From Clostridium sp. AM30-24 (GTDB lineage: Bacteria > Bacillota > Clostridia > Lachnospirales > Lachnospiraceae): a stretch of 64,000 nt of DNA. This document shows positions 35,792 through 43,952 of this stretch, one piece after another. The DNA is taken from the NCBI RefSeq assembly GCF_003480435.1, contig NZ_QUJB01000001.1:434001-498000 (forward strand), written 5' to 3'. Below the pieces are notes generated by a model that was not told the origin of the DNA, did not search any database, and was given only the letters and a program-made list of their open reading frames with translations. The translations under genes were made by a program, and so were the position numbers. Within the stretch, counting starts at the first letter, position 1, and the number at the start of each line of letters is the position of its first letter.

Positions 35792-36205
35792 TTACTTACG
35801 AACAATCTTAACTTCTACTTCTCTGCCTTCATTGAGCTCAACAGAAAGGCTGAGCTTGCCGCTCATATTGGTCTTCATTCCGCCGACGCCAACACCGTCC
35901 TCGTAGATCTCGTACTCGCAGTCATCCTCCAGCTGTACCGTGATCTGGGCATCCTCGAATCCCTCGACCTTGAAGGTAACCGTTGTATCGGTAACTGCGA
36001 AATCTTTAACTGCAGTTCCCGGAACGGACTCATAAACGAACATTCCGTTTCTCTCCAACTTTGTGATTTCCTTAAATGTCTTAACTTTATAAAGATCACC
36101 TTCGTGCTCGAAGTCTTCTACTTTGGATTTTGCTGCAAGGCTGTAATTTCCGAAACTTAAAGTTCCGTTTGCCTCTGTGCGGATCAGTTCGTTGATTACT
36201 GACAT
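35792..36205 (-). CDS. Uncharacterised protein, Lachnospiraceae endosialidase-like label
   Basis: A 137-residue protein with no catalytic motif that I can name. It starts MSVINELIRTEANGTLSFGN and continues with beta-rich stretches such as TTVTFKVEGFEDAQITVQL and a final KLSLSVELNEGREVEVKIVR. Similar proteins in related Clostridia carry the loose label endosialidase; no sialidase motif is visible, so that name is not reliable. The ATG at 36205 has AAAAGGAGAGTAAGCATT before it; the 27 upstream in-frame codons lack a site. Its leader holds a hairpin (36270-36306). Placed between clpC and radA in the same direction. Function unknown. Confidence 0.75.
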   Translation of the reverse strand: MSVINELIRTEANGTLSFGNYSLAAKSKVEDFEHEGDLYKVKTFKEITKLERNGMFVYESVPGTAVKDFAVTDTTVTFKVEGFEDAQITVQLEDDCEYEIYEDGVGVGGMKTNMSGKLSLSVELNEGREVEVKIVRK

Positions 36206-36269
36206 AATGCTTACTCTCCTTTTGTGTGTTTCAACAAGGATTTGAATTTCCCTATTGCTGTTGTAATAG

Positions 36270-36306
36270 GTAACGGTCACAGGCAATCGTCCCTTCTAAC
36301 CGTTAC
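36270..36306 (-). promoter_or_regulatory. Hairpin between clpC and the 137-residue gene
   Basis: GTAACGGT (36270-36277) and ACCGTTAC (36299-36306) form a perfect 8-bp stem. It is not followed by a T-tract. Possible leader structure or processing signal. Confidence 0.4.
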
Positions 36307-36313
36307 GTCGTGC

Positions 36314-38803
36314 CTATGATTTTACCACACTGGCGGAAGTTTTTCCAGCAGTTTGTGGATGTCTTGCCGAAAATTTCAGTTCTCCATCCTTACAGGTGAT
36401 CTTCACGGAATCGCCTTCCCGCACTTTTCCTTCCAGGACCAGCTCCGCGAGTTTATCCTCGATGAGGTTCTGGATCGTGCGCTTCAACGGTCTCGCGCCG
36501 TATTTCTCGTCGTATCCCTTTTCCACAAGGTATTCCTTCACGTCATCCCCGGCATTTAAGCGGATGGACATCTGATTCTTTGTCCGCTTTGCGAGGACAT
36601 TCAGGAGGATCGTCACGATTTCCTTCATGTGGTCCTTCGTCAGCGGATGGAACACGATCGTATCGTCGATACGGTTCAAAAACTCCGGTTTGAACATCCG
36701 TTTCACTTCGTCCATAACGCCGGTCTTCATTCTCTGGTAGCGGACTTTCTCATCATCCTGAGACATGAAACCAAGCTGCTTCGGCGCAATGATATTCTCA
36801 GCCCCGGCGTTGGAGGTCATAATGATAACAGTATTCTTGAAGTCGATCTTATGACCCTGAGAATCCGTGATATGACCGTCATCCAGCACCTGTAAAAGAA
36901 TATTGAAGACATCCGGGTGGGCTTTCTCCACCTCATCAAAAAGGATCACGGAATATGGATTTCTGCGGACCTTTTCACTCAACTGTCCGCCTCCCTCATA
37001 TCCCACATATCCTGGCGGGGAACCGATCATCTTGGAAACGCTGTGCTTCTCCATATACTCCGACATATCTACACGGATCAGGGCATTCTCCGTACCGAAC
37101 ATGGCTTCCGCAAGGGCTTTGCAGAGTTCCGTCTTTCCAACACCGGTTGGTCCCAGGAACAGGAAAGAACCGATAGGACGCTTTGGATCTTTCAGACCGA
37201 CTCTTCCACGGCGGATCGCCTTTGCAACAGCGACCACTGCCTCGTCCTGTCCAACCACACGCTCATGAAGGATGGATTCCAGTTTTAACAGGCGTTCTGT
37301 CTCACCCTCCGCCAGCTTGCTCACCGGGATCTTTGTCCATCCGGAGATCACGTCCGCAATGTCATTCTCATCCACCGTCAGCTCTCTGCTCTCCTTCTCG
37401 CTCTCCCATTTTTCCTTCAGTTTGCGGATCTTCTCGCGCTTTGATGTCTGCTTCTTTTTGATCTCCCCGGCGAGCTCATATGCCTCGTCGCGGATTGCAT
37501 CCTCTTTTTCTTTCTCAAGTTTTTTGATCTCTTCCTCAAGGGTCTTGATTCCCTTCGGTTCCACATAGACTGTGAGTCTCGTCTTGGAAGCCGCCTCATC
37601 CACGACATCGATGGCCTTGTCCGGCAGGAACCGGTCATTGATATAGCGGGCAGAAAGACGCACTGCTGCCTTTAAAGCCTCATCCGTGATCTTCACGTGA
37701 TGATGCTCCTCATATTTCGGACGCAGCCCCTTTAAGATCCAAAACGCCTCGTCCTCCGTCGGTTCCTCCACAGTCACCGGCTGAAACCGACGCTCTAAGG
37801 CTGCGTCTTTTTCAATGTATTTCCGGTACTCATCGAGCGTCGTAGCGCCGATGAGCTGGATCTCACCGCGGGCCAGCGACGGTTTTAAGATGTTGGACGC
37901 GTCCAGCGCCCCTTCTGCTCCGCCTGCGCCGATGATCGTATGGATCTCGTCGATAAACAGCAGGACATTTTCCGCCTCTGTCACCTCGCTGATCACGTTT
38001 TTGATTCGCTCCTCGAACTCACCGCGGTACTTGGATCCCGCAACCATGCCGGAGAGATCCAGAACCACCACACGTTTTCCGCGGATCGTATCCGGAACGT
38101 CACCGGAAGCAATGAGCTGGGCGAGGCCTTCGATCACAGCTGTTTTTCCCACACCCGGTTCTCCGATGAGACACGGGTTATTTTTTGTTCTTCTGCTCAG
38201 GATCTGGATCACGCGGCGGATCTCTTTTTCCCTGCCGATGACCGGATCCAGTTTTCCCTCTTTCGCGAGGACTGTGAGATCACGACTGTAGGCATCCAGT
38301 GTCGGTGTGGCACTCTGTCCGCCCCGTGTCTGGCGTCCCTGCGCCAGATCTTCTTTCCCGGCATTTCCATCCTCACCCATCGCAGACAAAAGATCAATGT
38401 AGACCTTCTGGATGTTGATATTCAGCGTATTTAACAGGCGGACCGCCACACAGTCCGATTCCTTCAACAATGCCATCAGAATATGTTCCGTGCCGATAAG
38501 CGGCGCATGGAACCGGACAGCCTCTTTATAGCTGTTTTCCAGCACATGCCGTGCGCTGGGAGTATAGCCGTCCCGCTCTTTGATCGTTGTGTTCTGATTG
38601 GAAGAGACAAGCTGCTCCACCAGAGCCATCAGTCTGTCAAGTTTTACCTCATTTGCCTCGAGGACCATGGCCGCGGTTCCGCTCCCCTCATCGATGAGCC
38701 CGACCAGAATGTGCTCGGTTCCGATCACAGGGGAACCCATATCCTCTGCCGCCTCACCGGCAAGTACAAGCGCCTCCTGGGCTTTTTCTGTATATTGTGC
38801 CAT
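36314..38803 (-). CDS. clpC: ATP-dependent Clp protease ATP-binding subunit ClpC
   Basis: An 829-residue Hsp100/AAA+ unfoldase that feeds proteins to ClpP. Two Clp N repeats fill residues 1-145. The first AAA+ module has Walker A GEPGVGKT and the second GPTGVGKT. Between them lies the linker/UVR region around EEEIKKLEKEKEDAIRDEA, where adaptors such as McsB bind. GAR-type sensor motifs near YGARPLKRTIQNLIED complete the second module. It is the last gene of GntR-mcsA-mcsB-clpC. In Bacillus this operon is controlled by CtsR and recognises arginine-phosphorylated proteins. Length is normal. Confidence 0.96.
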   Translation of the reverse strand: MAQYTEKAQEALVLAGEAAEDMGSPVIGTEHILVGLIDEGSGTAAMVLEANEVKLDRLMALVEQLVSSNQNTTIKERDGYTPSARHVLENSYKEAVRFHAPLIGTEHILMALLKESDCVAVRLLNTLNINIQKVYIDLLSAMGEDGNAGKEDLAQGRQTRGGQSATPTLDAYSRDLTVLAKEGKLDPVIGREKEIRRVIQILSRRTKNNPCLIGEPGVGKTAVIEGLAQLIASGDVPDTIRGKRVVVLDLSGMVAGSKYRGEFEERIKNVISEVTEAENVLLFIDEIHTIIGAGGAEGALDASNILKPSLARGEIQLIGATTLDEYRKYIEKDAALERRFQPVTVEEPTEDEAFWILKGLRPKYEEHHHVKITDEALKAAVRLSARYINDRFLPDKAIDVVDEAASKTRLTVYVEPKGIKTLEEEIKKLEKEKEDAIRDEAYELAGEIKKKQTSKREKIRKLKEKWESEKESRELTVDENDIADVISGWTKIPVSKLAEGETERLLKLESILHERVVGQDEAVVAVAKAIRRGRVGLKDPKRPIGSFLFLGPTGVGKTELCKALAEAMFGTENALIRVDMSEYMEKHSVSKMIGSPPGYVGYEGGGQLSEKVRRNPYSVILFDEVEKAHPDVFNILLQVLDDGHITDSQGHKIDFKNTVIIMTSNAGAENIIAPKQLGFMSQDDEKVRYQRMKTGVMDEVKRMFKPEFLNRIDDTIVFHPLTKDHMKEIVTILLNVLAKRTKNQMSIRLNAGDDVKEYLVEKGYDEKYGARPLKRTIQNLIEDKLAELVLEGKVREGDSVKITCKDGELKFSARHPQTAGKTSASVVKS

Positions 38804-38825
38804 CTGTTCTTATTTCCTCCTGAAC

Positions 38826-39872
38826 TCAATTTTCCATCTCAAGGATCTCCGGGAGACGTCTTCTCAAAAACTCTGCCCGGGCCGCGTCCAGTTCATCCTT
38901 ATCAAGCGGATGATCCGAAAGACTCAAAAGATTCGCCGGTTGAATTCCCAGCATCAGACCATAGACGGAGCACGGCTCCTTCACCGTCAGAATCCCATCC
39001 GTGATTCCCGTCATGATCTGGGACAGAAACTCCATTCCATCTTTCCTCGTAAGGCGTCTCGCGTATTTTAAGACGCCGTAAGATTTATAACATTCATCAG
39101 CCGCCTGAACCGGCTTTCTCCGGCTGTATTCTTTTCGCATCCGGCGCTCCTGAACATCCAGTTCCAGAGCTGCCTTTTTCACGATGTCGATGATCTCCCG
39201 CTCTGTCTGCCCCAGAGTTTTCTGATTTGAGATCTGGTACAGGGAACCGAAATTTTCCGCACCCTCACCGTACACGCCCCGGACCTGAGTCCCGAAACGG
39301 CCCATATCCGCCACAAGGCTGTTAAAATTTTTGTTTCCGGACAGCATCGGCAGATGCAGAACCACTGCCGCCCGAAGTCCCGTGCCCACATTTGTGGGGA
39401 AGGAAGTCAGGTAGCCGTACTTTTCATCGAACGCGTAATCGAACCGCCCGCTGATATAGTCATCGATCTTATCCGCCCTCTCGTATAAAGCTTCCAGAGC
39501 CAGACCCGTCTGCAGCGTCTGGATCCTCACATGATCATCCCCGTTTAGAAGGATCGCCAGGGATTCGTCCTCCGAGAGGATCATTCCCGTCGGATCTTTC
39601 TTCTTCATCACGCTGCGGTTGACCGCCCGCCGCTCCAGAAGCGCTGTTTTTTCCAGATCACCCATCCGCTCCAAATGCGTAAATCTGTACTTCATCCGGT
39701 CCAGAGATGCGATGCCGGTAAGTCCGCCGAGAAGTTTATCCGAAAGCTCCGCGCTCTGTTCCCTTGTGAGGCGGCCGGGAAACGGATACTCTTTCAGATT
39801 TCGAACCAGACGGATCCGGCTGTAGATCACATTTGTGCCCGCTTTTCCAGACACCTCATACCATTTATCCAT
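38826..39872 (-). CDS. mcsB: Protein arginine kinase McsB
   Basis: A 348-residue kinase of the phosphagen-kinase fold that phosphorylates arginine in proteins, marking them for ClpCP. Visible motifs are RIRLVRNLKEYPFPGRL near the N-terminus, EDHVRIQ-like GDDHVRIQTLQTGLAL, and PTNVGTGLRAAVVLHLP, which belongs to the ATP-binding part. DQGRVRGTEGE-like content (GTQVRGVYGEGAENFG) is also present. It overlaps mcsA by 8 nt and lies 22 nt before clpC, consistent with an operon. In Bacillus the activator McsA is needed for activity. Confidence 0.95.
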   Translation of the reverse strand: MDKWYEVSGKAGTNVIYSRIRLVRNLKEYPFPGRLTREQSAELSDKLLGGLTGIASLDRMKYRFTHLERMGDLEKTALLERRAVNRSVMKKKDPTGMILSEDESLAILLNGDDHVRIQTLQTGLALEALYERADKIDDYISGRFDYAFDEKYGYLTSFPTNVGTGLRAAVVLHLPMLSGNKNFNSLVADMGRFGTQVRGVYGEGAENFGSLYQISNQKTLGQTEREIIDIVKKAALELDVQERRMRKEYSRRKPVQAADECYKSYGVLKYARRLTRKDGMEFLSQIMTGITDGILTVKEPCSVYGLMLGIQPANLLSLSDHPLDKDELDAARAEFLRRRLPEILEMEN

Positions 39873-40440
39873 TCTGTTTCTCCTCTTTTAATGCCCGGAT
39901 CTCATCACGGAGCTTCGCTGCCTCCTCATACTCTTCCCGGCGCACCGCGTCTTTTAATCTTGTCTCCATCAGGCGGATCTTTTCTTCTTTCGAAAGCTCC
40001 AGAATATCCACCGGATCATCATCGGACGATGCAGCCCCGCTCATATCAGCTGCAACAGAACGAAAACCGGCCGGGCGCTTCCCGACGTGCTTCTCACTTC
40101 CCTGAAGGTGGCGGATATTGTCACTGATCAGTGGATCAAAAACACTGTAGCAGTCCGGGCACCCGAAGCGGCTGTCCTTTACAAACTCCTCATAAGTTGT
40201 TTTGCAGGTCGGACACACGACACCGGCATATTTTTCATCTTCTTCCTCCGTCTCCTGAGTCCCCAGAAGTCCGGAAAGAAGTTTTCCCAGTGGAAATTCT
40301 CCCTCAAAAAGTGCGGAGAATTGTCCGAGATCCGCATGGGCGGCACATTGGGTGCAGAGGTTGTGCTCTGTCTTCACGCCGTTGATCACTTCTACATATT
40401 TTACGGTTGCTTCCCGTTTCCTGCAATGTTCGCAAAGCAT
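39865..40440 (-). CDS. mcsA: McsA, activator of the McsB arginine kinase (UvrB/UvrC motif protein)
   Basis: A 191-residue protein with zinc-binding Cys pairs: MLCEHCRKREA and NLCTQCAAHA at the N-terminus, then CPTCKTTYEEF and FGCPDCYSVF. The C-terminal ~40 residues form the UVR helix pair, RREEYEEAAKLRDEIRAL. It activates McsB and links it to ClpC. The start at 40440 follows AAAGGAGGGACAGCC; the longer in-frame form has no site. It lies 13 nt behind the GntR-type gene. Confidence 0.94.
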   Translation of the reverse strand: MLCEHCRKREATVKYVEVINGVKTEHNLCTQCAAHADLGQFSALFEGEFPLGKLLSGLLGTQETEEEDEKYAGVVCPTCKTTYEEFVKDSRFGCPDCYSVFDPLISDNIRHLQGSEKHVGKRPAGFRSVAADMSGAASSDDDPVDILELSKEEKIRLMETRLKDAVRREEYEEAAKLRDEIRALKEEKQNG

Positions 40441-40453
40441 GGCTGTCCCTCCT

Positions 40454-40831
40454 TTATGCCTGTCCGCCGAACTCATCATAGATCTGATCCACAAGGCTGT
40501 GGACCTCGTCCCTGCCGACGTTCTTACAGATCCCCCGTGCGACGATCAACGCAAGATCATTCTTCATCTCCTCCATTGTCCGCAGTTTATCCATATCCAG
40601 AGCAATCACCGCCCCGCGCCTGCGGTCCAGACGCAAAAATCCTTCCTGTCTCAATACAGCATATGCTTTATTGACTGTATGCATGTTGATTCCGATCTCA
40701 TCCGCAAGCTGTCTGACCGATGGGAGACTGTCCCCATCATGAAGCATATCCATCGCAATACCACAGATGATCTGGTTGCAAAGCTGGGTATAGAGTGCTT
40801 CCTCACTATCAAAATCGATCTTCAGTACCAT
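40454..40831 (-). CDS. GntR-family regulator (YtrA-like) in the CtsR position
   Basis: A 125-residue regulator. The winged helix-turn-helix reads DSLPSVRQLADEIGINMHTV followed by NKAYAVLRQEGFL, typical of the short GntR/YtrA branch. The ~50 C-terminal residues are helical and too short for a FadR- or HutC-type ligand domain. It occupies the first place of the mcsA-mcsB-clpC operon, where Bacillus has CtsR. No CtsR heptad repeat (AGGTCAAA type) was seen upstream. It probably autoregulates the operon; that is inference from the position. The ATG has no strong site; a weak GGTGATC precedes it. Confidence 0.88.
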   Translation of the reverse strand: MVLKIDFDSEEALYTQLCNQIICGIAMDMLHDGDSLPSVRQLADEIGINMHTVNKAYAVLRQEGFLRLDRRRGAVIALDMDKLRTMEEMKNDLALIVARGICKNVGRDEVHSLVDQIYDEFGGQA

Positions 40832-40904
40832 TTGATCACCGTCTTTTTCTTAATATTTTTGATGCCGGAATCATTTTGCGGTTCCGGCATCATTGTATTC
40901 CATT

Positions 40905-40945
40905 TGTTATATTTGTATAGTAACAGATTGTGTGAGGTTCGTCAA
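40905..40945 (-). promoter_or_regulatory. Promoter and possible operator of the GntR-mcsA-mcsB-clpC operon
   Basis: On the minus strand TTGACG (40940-40945), 17 bp, TACTAT (40917-40922). TGTTA and TAACA 11 bp apart (40905-40925) overlap the -10 box and could be the operator of the GntR-type regulator. A strong hairpin (GATGCCGGAA...TTCCGGCATC, 40861-40890) follows in the leader. Confidence 0.6.
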
Positions 40946-40980
40946 GTATATTCCCATGTTTGTTCGTACATATGTTCTTT

Positions 40981-42039
40981 TTACTCCAGGTCCAATCTTC
41001 CTTCCGCAGACCGGTTCGCTGCGATCCGCTCCATAGTCCAAGTAAGATCGGATGCCTTTTCTTTCAGTTTCGCCCACGCATTCTGATCCTGATACAAACA
41101 AAACAGCGCTCCAAAGGTCACATCGTACTCTCTCTTCGCCGTCTCCGGCAGTCCCGTGGCTTCCGCGATCTCCGCAAACCGGTATCTCGCGGTTTTCGGG
41201 AACTGGTCCCGTTTCATCTCATCGCCGGAATTTTCATAGACATATACACCGAACCCGGCTTTTACTGCGTGCAGCTTCGAAAACCGCAGGATTTTATTTT
41301 CTTTATCCAGAGAATAAAAACAGGAATACAGTGCGTTCCCTCTCTTATCTTTAAACGTCCTGCCGGCTCCACCGGACAGATCATACTGGAAGCGCCAGCC
41401 GTCATCACGGAATTTCTTTCTCCAGCCTTCCGGAAACGCATTGATATAACCTGCAATCTCATTTTCTTCCGCGTCACTCACAGTTATCGCCGTTCCATCC
41501 GCGTTCACCGCCAGAATATCCCCCGCCGGATCCGGCTGTCCGTCATAGTCGATATAGGAAAATCCCGCGTATTCGTTCACCCGCATGCTTCCATCTGGCC
41601 GGAACGCGTATGTCTTTCCTCTTATGGTGCGGGCCGATTCCTTATTCATCTTTCCGTCCGCATCAAACCAGTACCACTTTCCCTCATCCTCAAACCACTG
41701 GATCTTCGCGTTTCCCGCAGAGTCATAATAGTACCAGTTTCCACCACCGGAACCATCATACTGCCAACCCTCGGAAAGAGAACCGTCCCGGTTGAAATGA
41801 TATCGGATATTTCCGACGTTCTTCCACCCAGTCTCCATGATCCCATTTCTGTCGAAATGGTACCACTCGCCATCAATGTCCTCCCACGTACCGCGGGCTT
41901 TACGCCCGTCTGAATACGTAAAGGTATATCCGGCATCCGTGAGCATCCATGTTCCGTCTGCGGCGAAAGATGTCATGGTCTGCATGGTAAACAGGACGCT
42001 GGCGGCACCGATCAGGATATATTTTCGTTTTGTGATCAT
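40981..42039 (-). CDS. Secreted protein with cell-wall-binding repeats and unknown C-terminal domain
   Basis: A 352-residue exported protein. The signal peptide is MITKRKYILIGAASVLFTMQ with cleavage after SFA. Residues about 27-165 carry choline-binding-like aromatic repeats: GEWYHFDRNGIMETGWKNVG, then GGNWYYYDSAGNAKIQW and GKWYWFDADGKM. The C-terminal ~180 residues form a separate domain with EGWRKKFRDDGWRFQYDLSG and SGDEMKRDQF stretches, which I do not recognise; no HExxH or amidase signature was seen. The ATG at 42039 has GAAAGGAGGAGCGCCA before it. It may be a wall-attached effector. Confidence 0.82.
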   Translation of the reverse strand: MITKRKYILIGAASVLFTMQTMTSFAADGTWMLTDAGYTFTYSDGRKARGTWEDIDGEWYHFDRNGIMETGWKNVGNIRYHFNRDGSLSEGWQYDGSGGGNWYYYDSAGNAKIQWFEDEGKWYWFDADGKMNKESARTIRGKTYAFRPDGSMRVNEYAGFSYIDYDGQPDPAGDILAVNADGTAITVSDAEENEIAGYINAFPEGWRKKFRDDGWRFQYDLSGGAGRTFKDKRGNALYSCFYSLDKENKILRFSKLHAVKAGFGVYVYENSGDEMKRDQFPKTARYRFAEIAEATGLPETAKREYDVTFGALFCLYQDQNAWAKLKEKASDLTWTMERIAANRSAEGRLDLE

Positions 42040-42304
42040 TGGCGCTCCTCCTTTCCATCTATATGAAAATCTGTCTTCTTCTCTCTTTCTGCCGAATCCG
42101 ACTACGCAGTGAAGCAATCTGTGTGTTTTGAAGTACTCTGCGTTGTCAAAACTTTAAGCTGCCAACTTACTTACGCTATTTCAACGCATAAATTCCTGTC
42201 AGGAGCAAAAATACATTCTTTCTGCTTCATTACCTTGAATCCGTCCTCAAAATACCTTATACTAAACAGGAAACAAAATATGTACATGAAAGGAACTTAA
42301 ATAT

Positions 42305-42499
42305 ATGAAACGATTTTTCGCCTGGGCCGGAATTCTCATCATCGCGGCGGTCTTTCTCGCTCTCATCGTCCTGACCTTCACCGGCGGCCCGGAGAATGTC
42401 ATCCTGGCGCTCCTGTTCTGCGTCATCGTCATCCCGGTGATGCTCTACGGCTACGCGCTGATCTTAAAATACGTCCGAAACAGAAACAAAAAAAGATGA
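42305..42499 (+). CDS. Small two-helix membrane protein
   Basis: A 64-residue protein with two hydrophobic helices (about 8-27 and 33-55) joined by the short loop TGGPEN and a basic tail RNRNKKR that should face the cytoplasm. The ATG is preceded by AAAGGAACTTAAATAT, a fair site. Its stop codon abuts the last base of the convergent aminotransferase gene, with no space between. Function unknown; membrane proteins of this type are common in Clostridia. Confidence 0.65.
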   Translation: MKRFFAWAGILIIAAVFLALIVLTFTGGPENVILALLFCVIVIPVMLYGYALILKYVRNRNKKR

Positions 42500-43687
42500 T
42501 CAGCAGAACCCGTAATCTTTCGCCATCTTTTCCAGACGGTCAGCAGCCGCCTCAAGTGTCTCTTTCCCTCTGGAAAAATGCAGGCGGATATAGTTGTTCA
42601 CCGGCTCTTTAAAGAAGCTGGATCCCGGCACTGCCGCCACGCCGTAATTCTTTATCATCCATTCACAGAATCCCAGATCTGTCCAGCCGGAAAACTCCGG
42701 CTTCTCAAGGAATCCCGAAATATCCACAAGAACAAAATAGCTGCCCTGGGGCGTCGTGTGGGGAAGTCCCATCTTTTCAAGCCTGCCGCAGAGATAATCT
42801 CTCTTTTCTGTGTAGAGATCCTTTAACCATTTATAGTACTCTGGTCCAAATTTCAGACCAGTGACTGCCGCCTCCTGAAGCGGTGCCGCAGCGCCTACCG
42901 TGAGGAAATCATGGACCTTCTTCGCCGCCTCGATCACAGACTCCGGCCCGATCAGGTATCCGAGTCTCCATCCGGTCATAGAGTATGTCTTTGAGAGGGA
43001 GCTGCAGGTGATCGTCCGCTCATACATTCCAGGCAAAGCAGCCATTGAGATGTGGCGGTTGTCACCGTAAACGATATACTCGTATACTTCATCCGTAATC
43101 ACAAAAGCGTCATACTTCTTCGCAAGCTCTGCGATCTCCTCCATCTCTTCCATCGTGAATACTTTTCCGCAGGGATTCGACGGATTGCAGAGGATCAGCG
43201 CCTTCACGCCGGTCTGAAGCGCCCGTTCCAGAACTTCGCTGTCATAATGGAAATCCGGCGGCACGAGCGGCACATAGACCGGATCTGCCCCGGAGAGGAT
43301 CGCATCCGCCCCATAGTTTTCATAGAATGGGCTGAACACTGCAACCTTGTCTCCCGGATTGCACACGGTCATCATCGCCGCCATCATCGCTTCCGTCCCT
43401 CCACAGGTCACAACGATCTCCTTTTCCGGGTCGATCTCACGGGCAAATTTCTTTGTATACATTTCTGCCAGAGCGTCCCTGAAATTCTTCGCCCCAAAGG
43501 TGATGGAATACTGGTGCGGGCCATGTTCCGCCGCTTCCTTTAACGCGTCCAGGATCTCCTTCGGTGGATCAAAATCCGGGAATCCCTGACTTAAATTGAT
43601 GCTTCCCGGTGTCATATTGTTGATCCTTGTCATTCTGCGGATGACGGAGTCTGTAAATGTCTGTACTCTTCTGCTTAATTCCGGCAT
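42500..43687 (-). CDS. Pyridoxal-phosphate aminotransferase, class I/II fold
   Basis: A 395-residue aminotransferase. The PLP lysine is in TCSSLSKTYSMTGWRLGYL, with NPSNPCGKVFT and SQGFPDFDPP matching subgroup I aspartate/aromatic-type enzymes. GGTEAMMAAMM binds the PLP phosphate, and the C-terminal NYIRLHFSRGKE has the substrate carboxylate Arg. The substrate is not clear; relatives act on aspartate, tyrosine or kynurenine. The ATG at 43687 gives MPELSRRVQTF after AAAGAGGTTTTACAT. Transcribed alone. Confidence 0.92.
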   Translation of the reverse strand: MPELSRRVQTFTDSVIRRMTRINNMTPGSINLSQGFPDFDPPKEILDALKEAAEHGPHQYSITFGAKNFRDALAEMYTKKFAREIDPEKEIVVTCGGTEAMMAAMMTVCNPGDKVAVFSPFYENYGADAILSGADPVYVPLVPPDFHYDSEVLERALQTGVKALILCNPSNPCGKVFTMEEMEEIAELAKKYDAFVITDEVYEYIVYGDNRHISMAALPGMYERTITCSSLSKTYSMTGWRLGYLIGPESVIEAAKKVHDFLTVGAAAPLQEAAVTGLKFGPEYYKWLKDLYTEKRDYLCGRLEKMGLPHTTPQGSYFVLVDISGFLEKPEFSGWTDLGFCEWMIKNYGVAAVPGSSFFKEPVNNYIRLHFSRGKETLEAAADRLEKMAKDYGFC

Positions 43688-43879
43688 ATGTAAAACCTCT
43701 TTTCTGTTGTCATGTATGATGTCTTTCCACCATTCCGGTCCTTCCACGCGCATATCGTCATATTACGTTCCGGATCGTCCTTCTCTTCTAATATCTTACC
43801 ACAACTTTCATGACAGCCCTATTGATTTTTCTTTACATTTCTATAAAAACTTCCCCCGGATCATTTGTGTTGTCAAAAC

Positions 43880-43913
43880 AAAAAGCGACAAGCCTAATTC
43901 ATAAGCTCATCGC
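43880..43913 (-). terminator. Terminator of the LarA-family gene
   Basis: On the minus strand GCGATGAGCTT and AGGCTTGTCGC pair over 11 positions, several of them G-U, and five T follow. Confidence 0.6.
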
Positions 43914-43952
43914 CCTTAATGATCACAGATAGATCCTGATTACAGAGTTTTC

